Notes under the pieces: generated by a model
The model's database searches: none
What the model saw: only the letters and a program-made list of their open reading frames with translations
Told to the model about the DNA's origin: nothing
Made by a program: the position numbers and the translations under genes
Part shown: positions 7,179 through 11,667 of the stretch, piece by piece
Numbering within the stretch: position 1 is the first letter of the stretch
How the letters are laid out: each line of letters opens with the position of its first letter
Origin: Lachnospiraceae bacterium UBA7225
GTDB lineage: Bacteria; Bacillota; Clostridia; Lachnospirales; Lachnospiraceae
Reading direction: 5' to 3'
Length of the DNA: 11,667 nt
Assembly: GCA_002473385.1 (NCBI GenBank)
Contig: DKTR01000095.1
Span: 1 to 11,667 of the forward strand

Positions 7179-7858
7179 GGGGTATCCTCCTTTAATTGTG
7201 CTTTATATCCGAGACCGCGGATTGTAATGATGGAAAAATCGGGAGAGTGCTCAAACCGTTTGCGGAGCCGGTTGATGTGGACGCTGATGGTGGCGTCGGT
7301 GGATTGCGTACATGGTCCCCATATTTCTTCCATTAGCTGCAGGCGCGTAAAAATGTGATTTGGGAATGACAGCAGCTTATAGAGCAGAAAAAATTCCTTC
7401 TGCGGCAGAAGCTGTGTGCTCCCCTGACAGGATACCGTGAGGGAATCAAAATTGAGCGTGGTTGAGCCAATGATAAGCTGGCGGTCAGAGGCAATCCGGG
7501 CACGGCGCAGCAATGCTCCTATGCGCAGCAGCAGTTCTTCCTCATTGACCGGTTTTGTCATATAATCATCGGTTCCGGCGAGAAAGCCCTGCTTCAGATC
7601 CTCCGGAAGCTGTCTGGCCGTGAGCATCAGAATTGGAAGATCGTTGCGGCAATCACGCAGCAGCTTTGTAAATTCATAGCCGTTCATGCCGGGCATCATC
7701 ACATCCAGCACAATCAGATCAATTCTTCTTTCTTCCATAATTTTCAGAGCGTCTTCCGCGCAGGCAGCGCCAAAGGGACGGTACCCGGCGTTGGAAAGTA
7801 CCGCACACAAAAAACGGCGGATATTTTTATCATCATCTACCACTAATAACTGAAACAT
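7175..7858 (-). CDS. OmpR/PhoB-family response regulator
   Basis: A 227-residue DNA-binding response regulator, partner of the adjacent kinase. The start is the ATG at 7858, seven bases after GAGG; a TTG directly before it is in frame but less likely. The receiver has the acidic triad DDD (8-10), phospho-acceptor Asp52 in VLDVMMPGMNG, Thr80 in LMLTAR and Lys102 in MTKP, so it should be phosphorylated normally. The C-terminal winged helix runs from about 130 to 222: LPQKEFFLLYKLLSFPNHIFTRLQL, then IWGP, the recognition helix ISVHINRLRKRF and the wing ITIRGLGYKA. It is the first gene of the pair, four-base overlapped with the kinase. Likely binding sites are the repeated CAGTTTAA boxes upstream, which would make it autoregulatory and a regulator of the ABC operon. 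Confidence 0.94.
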   Translation of the reverse strand: MFQLLVVDDDKNIRRFLCAVLSNAGYRPFGAACAEDALKIMEERRIDLIVLDVMMPGMNGYEFTKLLRDCRNDLPILMLTARQLPEDLKQGFLAGTDDYMTKPVNEEELLLRIGALLRRARIASDRQLIIGSTTLNFDSLTVSCQGSTQLLPQKEFFLLYKLLSFPNHIFTRLQLMEEIWGPCTQSTDATISVHINRLRKRFEHSPDFSIITIRGLGYKAQLKEDTP

Positions 7859-7879
7859 CAAATCACCTCATTTTTTTTT

Positions 7880-8113
7880 CCCGCGAGCAACGAGCCAGGC
7901 GGACATGCTTGCATGTCCATTTGGCGACTGCCGCGAGGGTCAAATACCCCGATGCTTGTATCGCTACAATTTTGATGCCCCGTATGCTTGCATCGGGGTC
8001 TTTGACTATGATGCCAGGCAGGGCGCTGGATGTCCAGTGGACATCCGCTTAGCGCGGACCGTAGCGAAGCGCAGATGCGGAAGTGCGTAGCACGGGCAAT
8101 CCGCAGGCATCAT
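7880..8113. repeat. Multi-hairpin palindromic intergenic element
   Basis: About 230 non-coding bases packed with inverted repeats, unlike the rest of the window. In order: GGACATGC/GCATGTCC (7901-7918, loop TT) inside GCCA/TGGC (7894-7897, 7922-7925); a 17-base stem with one mismatch (7939-7955 with 7990-8006, starting GTCAAA and ending TTTGAC); ATGATGCC (8008-8015) closing with GGCATCAT (8106-8113); and within that GGATGTCC/GGACATCC (8028-8046) flanked by GCGCT/AGCGC (8023-8027, 8051-8055), and TGCGGA/TCCGCA (8076-8081, 8100-8105) around GTGC/GCAC (8083-8093). CCGCGAG and GCCAGGC each occur twice as direct repeats. No protein or regular CRISPR spacing is present. It resembles a REP/MITE-like dispersed palindromic element. 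It lies in the probable leader of the regulator-kinase mRNA. Confidence 0.7.
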
Positions 8114-8114
8114 A
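8109..8114 (-). promoter_or_regulatory. Candidate -10 of the regulator-kinase operon
   Basis: On the minus strand TATGAT (8114-8109) matches the -10 consensus at five of six bases. Seventeen bases upstream is GTTTAG (8137-8132), a poor -35 that is part of a CAGTTTAG box, as expected at a promoter activated by an OmpR-type regulator. Transcription would start near 8102, within the palindromic element, giving a leader of about 240 bases. Confidence 0.45.
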
Positions 8115-8131
8115 CAGTTTAACATGGAAAT

Positions 8132-8150
8132 CTAAACTGAAGTTTAACTT
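8132..8150 (-). promoter_or_regulatory. Candidate response-regulator box facing the regulator operon
   Basis: Read on the minus strand, AAGTTAAA (8150-8143) and CAGTTTAG (8139-8132) are direct repeats 11 bases apart, one helical turn, as in PhoB/OmpR-type operators. They overlap the place of the -35 for the -10 at 8109-8114. On the plus strand a further CAGTTTAA copy is at 8115-8122 and AAGTTTAA at 8140-8147. Assignment to the adjacent regulator is inference. Confidence 0.5.
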
Positions 8151-8188
8151 TTGATAAGTTTCACACAATTTTCAAAAACATGGCTGCC

Positions 8189-8207
8189 CAGTTTAAATTC
8201 AGTTTAA
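8189..8207 (+). promoter_or_regulatory. Candidate response-regulator box facing the ABC operon
   Basis: Two identical CAGTTTAA copies (8189-8196 and 8200-8207) are spaced exactly 11 bases start to start, with ATT between. This is the direct-repeat geometry bound head-to-tail by OmpR/PhoB-family dimers. The second copy lies where a -35 would be for the candidate -10 just downstream. The box is upstream of the ABC ATPase start at 8294. Confidence 0.6.
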
Positions 8208-8217
8208 GAAAAGCGGA

Positions 8218-8228
8218 TAGGATAGAAA
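8218..8228 (+). promoter_or_regulatory. Candidate -10 region of the Gld-like ABC operon
   Basis: Two overlapping four-of-six matches to TATAAT, TAGGAT (8218-8223) and TAGAAA (8223-8228), lie just after the CAGTTTAA repeats. The second is 17 bases from CAGTTT (8200-8205). Both are weak, consistent with a promoter that needs an activator. I cannot choose between them. Confidence 0.35.
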
Positions 8229-8293
8229 CCGAAAAGCGCACACGACAGCGGCAGAGCCGCCATGCGCAAATTTATGGATGGAGGTTATTTGCT

Positions 8294-9307
8294 TTGATTG
8301 AGGTAAAGAGTTTAACAAAGCAGTACGGAAACACGAAAGCGGTGGACAATCTGTCGTTTACTGTGGAGCAGGGGCAGATTTATGGCTTTCTTGGACCAAA
8401 CGGGGCGGGTAAATCCACGACAATGAATATCCTGACCGGCTATATTGCGCCGAGTATGGGAGAGGTGCTGATTAATGGACATAATATTCTTGATGAGCCG
8501 GAGGCGGCGCGCAAATGCATTGGCTACTTGCCGGAGATTCCGCCGGTTTATCCGGAAATGACGGTGGAAGAATACTTAAGCTTTGCGGCAGGACTGAAAA
8601 AGATCTCCAAAAAGGAGCAGGAGGAAATGATTTATAACGTCATGGAAATGACGAATATCACGTCGATGAAAAAGCGGCTGATCCGCAATCTTTCCAAGGG
8701 CTACCGGCAGAGAACGGGGCTGGCGCAGGCACTGCTCGGCTATCCGGAGATTATTATTCTGGATGAACCGATGGTAGGGCTTGACCCGAAGCAGATTATA
8801 GAGATCCGCGAGCTGATCCGCGGACTTGGAAAAAAACATACGGTTATACTGAGTTCTCATATTCTCTCGGAGATCAGCGCGATCTGCGATCATATCATGA
8901 TTATTTCGCACGGAAATCTGGTAGCGAGCGACACGCCGGACAATCTGGTACATCTGATGAAGGGCTCGGAAGCACTGGAACTGACAGTGGAGGCGAAGGA
9001 AACAGACATCCGCAGGGTACTTGACGGCGTCCAGAGGATTGACTCCTGTGAGGTAAAACCATCCGATGAGGAGGAGGCCTGCGATGTCATCCTGAAAACA
9101 ACAGGCGGTACAGATCTTCGCAGAAAGCTTTTTTATCTTTTTGCGGAGCAGAAAATGCCGGTGCTGCGTATGCAGCAGACGCGCATCTCCCTGGAGGATG
9201 TATTCCTGGAGCTGACAGACAATCCGGTGGCAGCCGCAGGGCAGAAGGCGGAGACAGATAAGAAAAAACGTGGACTGTTTGCCAGGAAGGGAGAGAAAGA
9301 AGAATGA
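8294..9307 (+). CDS. ABC transporter ATP-binding protein, GldA-like
   Basis: A 337-residue ATPase, first gene of a GldA/F/G-like export operon. I place the start at TTG 8294, nine bases after GGAGG (8280-8284), because the protein then opens directly with the typical IEVKSLTKQYG. The in-frame ATG at 8180 is upstream of the candidate operator and promoter and would add 38 residues unlike the family. Motifs: Walker A GPNGAGKST (34-42), Q-loop region GYLPEIPPVYPEMT, signature LSKGYRQR (133-140), Walker B IIILDEP (153-159) and the switch His189 in SSH. DEPMVGLDP has Met where Thr is usual. The C-terminal domain (about 220-310, ending LEDVFLELTDNP) is the regulatory extension of this subfamily; a Lys-rich tail follows. 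Its stop overlaps the permease ATG (ATGA at 9304-9307). Substrate unknown. Confidence 0.9.
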   Translation: MIEVKSLTKQYGNTKAVDNLSFTVEQGQIYGFLGPNGAGKSTTMNILTGYIAPSMGEVLINGHNILDEPEAARKCIGYLPEIPPVYPEMTVEEYLSFAAGLKKISKKEQEEMIYNVMEMTNITSMKKRLIRNLSKGYRQRTGLAQALLGYPEIIILDEPMVGLDPKQIIEIRELIRGLGKKHTVILSSHILSEISAICDHIMIISHGNLVASDTPDNLVHLMKGSEALELTVEAKETDIRRVLDGVQRIDSCEVKPSDEEEACDVILKTTGGTDLRRKLFYLFAEQKMPVLRMQQTRISLEDVFLELTDNPVAAAGQKAETDKKKRGLFARKGEKEE

Positions 9308-10167
9308 TTGCGATTTTAGGAAAAGAAATAAAGGGTTATCTGACCTCGATGGTCGGCTACGTGTTTATTGCATTTTTGCTGATGGTAAGCGGCATTTACT
9401 TTACCGCATATCATCTAAAGGGTGCCTACCCGAAATTTGCTTATACGTTAAATGCTGTTTTGGTGGTGTTTCTGATCGCAGTGCCGATTCTGACCATGCG
9501 TATTCTGGCGGAGGAACGGAAGCAAAAGACGGATCAGCTTCTTTTGACAGCGCCGGTTTCCGTCACGGAGATTGTGGTTGGCAAATATCTGGCGCTGGCA
9601 TGCATCTTTCTAATTGTGGTGCTGGTACTGGCGCTTTATCCGCTCATCCTTTCGCAGTTTGGCAGCATTCCTTATGGGGAAACGTATGCGGCGCTTTTTG
9701 GTTTCTGGCTTATGGGCTGCAGCTTTCTGGCAATCGGACTGTACATTTCTTCTATTACGGAGAGCCAGGTGATTGCGGCAGTGCTGACCTTTCTGGCGCT
9801 GTTTGTCTGCTACCTGATGGAGGGCATTGCCGGATTTTTCCCGGAAACGTCATCGGCATCGTTCCTTTTCCTGGCAGTGCTTGTGGCCGTGCTTTCCTTC
9901 TTGATTCAGTATTGGACGAAGAATAAGGCGATTTCCGGCATATTTCTGATCGCGTGTGAGGCAGTGCTGATTGTACTGTACATGGTGAATGCCACTGCTT
10001 TTGAGGGAGTCATCCAGGACATTTTCGGTGTGTTCGATATTTCCGGACATTTCTCGGAATTTGCCAGCGGTATTTTTGACGTGACAGGCGTCGTTTACTA
10101 TTTATCAATTATCGGTGTATTTCTGTTTCTGACAGTCGAGTCAATTCAGAAGAGACGCTGGAGCTAG
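9304..10167 (+). CDS. ABC-2 permease, GldF-like
   Basis: A 287-residue membrane protein, channel partner of the ATPase encoded just before it. The start overlaps that gene's stop by four bases, and GGGAG lies about nine bases upstream. Hydrophobic segments: about 15-37, 48-67, 92-116, 126-150, 155-175, 185-203, 209-228 and 262-279. The diagnostic stretch is PILTMRILAEERKQKTDQLL followed by LTAPVSVTEIVVGKYLA (61-97), characteristic of GldF/ABC-2 permeases; the cytoplasmic 'EER..KTDQLLLTAPVS' loop is thought to contact the ATPase. Its stop codon overlaps the ribosome binding site of the next gene. Gld proteins are named from gliding Bacteroidetes, but this operon type is widespread in non-gliding Firmicutes, so no motility role is implied. 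Confidence 0.92.
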   Translation: MIAILGKEIKGYLTSMVGYVFIAFLLMVSGIYFTAYHLKGAYPKFAYTLNAVLVVFLIAVPILTMRILAEERKQKTDQLLLTAPVSVTEIVVGKYLALACIFLIVVLVLALYPLILSQFGSIPYGETYAALFGFWLMGCSFLAIGLYISSITESQVIAAVLTFLALFVCYLMEGIAGFFPETSSASFLFLAVLVAVLSFLIQYWTKNKAISGIFLIACEAVLIVLYMVNATAFEGVIQDIFGVFDISGHFSEFASGIFDVTGVVYYLSIIGVFLFLTVESIQKRRWS

Positions 10168-10179
10168 GAGGGGCAATTC

Positions 10180-11667
10180 ATGAAATTGAAATCAATCAAA
10201 CTGGAAAAAGAGAGACGTCTGACAAAGCATGGCTCATATAGTCTGATGCTCACGGCAGTGGTGATCGCAGCAGCGGTTGTTGTGAATCTGATCGTCTCAG
10301 AGCTTCCCTCAAAATATACGCAGATCGACCTGACAAGCGCACAGCTTTCTGTGCTCACGGACCAGAGCGGGGAGCTCCTGGATTCCCTTTCGACGGATAT
10401 CACAATTTATTATGTGGTACAGGACGATAACCGCGATACGAATGTTTCCCGCCTGCTGGAGCGGTATGAGGATGCCTCCGGACATATTAAGGTAGTGCAG
10501 AAGGATCCGGTGCGCTATCCGAAATTTACCTCGCAGTATACGGATGCGTCTTTGACGGAGAACAGTGTCATCATTGAATGCGGGGAGCAGAGCCGGATCG
10601 TAAACTATGAGGACATGTATGAGTCGGAATTTAATTATAATAATTATACCTACGAGACGACCGGATTTGACGCTGAGGGACAGATCACCAGTGCTATCGC
10701 GGCACTCTCTTCGGGAAACCTGCCGAAGATATACACGCTTACAGGACATAGTGAAATGGCAATCGGTACGGCTCTGCAGAGCTCTATCGAGAAAGAGAAT
10801 GTACAGACAGCGGAGCTGAATCTGATATCGGAGGAGCGCGTACCGGAGGATGCCGACGCGGTTATGATCTTATCACCGCAGCAGGATCTCACAAACGCGG
10901 AAACACAGAAAATTTTAAATTATTTAAGGACCGGCGGGCGCGCGATCATCGTGACGGATTACACTACAGAGGAAATGCCGAATCTGGAATCCATTCTGGA
11001 GTATTACGCAATGGAAAAAGCAGAGGGCGTAGTGATGGAGAGCAATAACGGACATTATGTCCAGGTTCCGTATTATCTGCTTCCGACGATTGAAAATACT
11101 GCGGTATCGGAAGATCTGACGGGCGGCGGAAACTATGTGCTTGTTGCAGCGGCACAGGGAATGCAGTTTTCAGAGGATGTACGGGATGGTCTTACGGTTA
11201 CCAGTGTGCTTTCTACATCGGATGATGCGTACTCAAAAACAGATGTGGAGAACATGAAAACCTATGCGCAGGAGGACGGCGACATCGACGGACCGTTTGC
11301 GATTGGTGCAATTGCAACAGAAACGGTAGAACTGACGGAAGAACTGCTGGCGGAGACAGCGGAGGTATCGGAGGACATAAGCCTGGATACAGTGCTGGAT
11401 GATCTGGAAATTGCGGATACAGAGACGGACAATGATACAGACGATGAGGCAGACACTGCAAAGACGGACGATGCAGAAGAGCCAGCGGAGACGGATGATG
11501 CAGAAGCTGCGACAGAAGGTGAGGCGGACGAAACCGGTTCCGGTGACAACGGGACGAAAACGGCTGAGACGCGTGTGGCAGTCTTTACTTCCTCATCGCT
11601 TCTGGAAGAGTCGGCGAATCAGATGGTATCCGGCGGGAACTACCGGCTGTTTGTCAATACGCTGAGC
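10180..11667 (+). CDS. GldG-like ABC auxiliary protein, partial at the 3' end
   Basis: The frame stays open for 496 codons to the window edge, so the C-terminus is missing. The start follows AGGAGGGG (10166-10173). A basic N-terminus leads into one membrane helix (about 21-42, LMLTAVVIAAAVVVNLIV); the rest should lie outside the membrane. Family signatures: YTQIDLTSAQLSVLTD (46-61), strand ITIYYV (74-79), the TGHSE motif (188-192) after IYTL, DADAVMILSP and GGRAIIVTD. These fit the GldG / ABC_transp_aux family that accompanies GldF-type permeases; members usually end in another membrane helix, which would be beyond the window. Unusual is an acidic Asp/Glu/Thr-rich block (about 380-464) inserted before the strand RVAVFTSSS. 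I place it as the third subunit of the exporter; the exact role of this family is not established. Confidence 0.88.
   Translation, partial: MKLKSIKLEKERRLTKHGSYSLMLTAVVIAAAVVVNLIVSELPSKYTQIDLTSAQLSVLTDQSGELLDSLSTDITIYYVVQDDNRDTNVSRLLERYEDASGHIKVVQKDPVRYPKFTSQYTDASLTENSVIIECGEQSRIVNYEDMYESEFNYNNYTYETTGFDAEGQITSAIAALSSGNLPKIYTLTGHSEMAIGTALQSSIEKENVQTAELNLISEERVPEDADAVMILSPQQDLTNAETQKILNYLRTGGRAIIVTDYTTEEMPNLESILEYYAMEKAEGVVMESNNGHYVQVPYYLLPTIENTAVSEDLTGGGNYVLVAAAQGMQFSEDVRDGLTVTSVLSTSDDAYSKTDVENMKTYAQEDGDIDGPFAIGAIATETVELTEELLAETAEVSEDISLDTVLDDLEIADTETDNDTDDEADTAKTDDAEEPAETDDAEAATEGEADETGSGDNGTKTAETRVAVFTSSSLLEESANQMVSGGNYRLFVNTLS
11464..11517 (+). repeat. Imperfect 27-base tandem repeat coding acidic linker
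   Basis: Two adjacent 27-base units (11464-11490 and 11491-11517) begin with sequences identical at 15 of 16 bases (ACGGAYGATGCAGAAG) and then diverge. They encode TDDAEEPAE and TDDAEAATE within the acidic block of the GldG-like protein. This suggests the block grew by in-frame duplication; copy number could vary between strains. Confidence 0.55.

Noticed and set aside
7880..8113. CRISPR array
   Set aside because: The repeats are different palindromes of varied length with no constant repeat-spacer period and no cas genes nearby.
8180..8293. N-terminal extension of the Gld-like ATPase from ATG 8180
   Set aside because: It has no ribosome binding site, crosses the 11-base-spaced repeats and candidate promoter, and adds basic sequence unlike the family; TTG 8294 has GGAGG at good spacing.
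9270..9926. Long open frame overlapping the GldF-like permease
   Set aside because: It is the +1 shadow of a clear permease gene; its Cys/Gly-rich sequence has no family features.
11213..11549. Open frames on the minus strand opposite the acidic block
   Set aside because: Their Ser/Val-rich and Pro-rich composition is the mirror of Asp/Glu/Thr codons on the plus strand; no start signals. They are shadows.
1..11667. tRNA, rRNA, insertion sequence or prophage genes
   Set aside because: I found no cloverleaf-like sequence, ribosomal RNA segment, transposase or integrase, or phage structural protein in any frame.

Overview
This window reads as chromosomal DNA of a gut-type clostridium, most likely Lachnospiraceae (Blautia/Ruminococcus-like). 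The support is moderate GC content, strong AGGAGG-type ribosome binding sites, a TTG start behind a good ribosome binding site, and protein families typical of that group (NEW3/ABC cassette, MATE exporter, OmpR-type two-component system, Gld-like ABC export operon). The organism call is inference. I see no phage, plasmid, insertion sequence, tRNA or rRNA signature.

Layout from left to right. (1) 165-3135 (+): a three-gene operon of a secreted, membrane-anchored protein with three NEW3-like beta-sandwich repeats, an ABC ATPase and an ABC-2 permease. (2) 3235-3921 (+): an OmpR-type winged-helix protein with a degenerate receiver-like N-terminus; its ribosome binding site lies in a strong inverted repeat. 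(3) 3891-5255 (-): a MATE exporter, tail-to-tail with and overlapping the regulator. (4) 5564-6055 (+): a GNAT acetyltransferase followed by a clear intrinsic terminator. MATE and GNAT diverge from two near-consensus sigma-A promoters. (5) 6123-7858 (-): sensor kinase and OmpR-family response regulator as a translationally coupled pair. (6) 7862-8293: a long non-coding stretch holding a multi-hairpin palindromic element, then repeated CAGTTTAA boxes. (7) 8294 to the window end (+): a GldA/GldF/GldG-like ABC-2 export operon; the third gene runs off the window.

How the parts may work together. The kinase/regulator pair and the Gld-like operon are divergent, and the gap between them carries 11-bp-spaced direct repeats facing both ways. 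This is the usual architecture of an OmpR-family operator, so the simplest model is that the regulator controls both its own operon and the ABC operon. The likely start of the regulator mRNA places the palindromic element in its 5' leader. No substrate can be assigned to either ABC system from sequence alone. The most distinctive items are this divergent control region with its structured leader, the hairpin over the start of the atypical regulator, and a long acidic insertion in the GldG-like protein. None of them proves a new system, but each can be tested.
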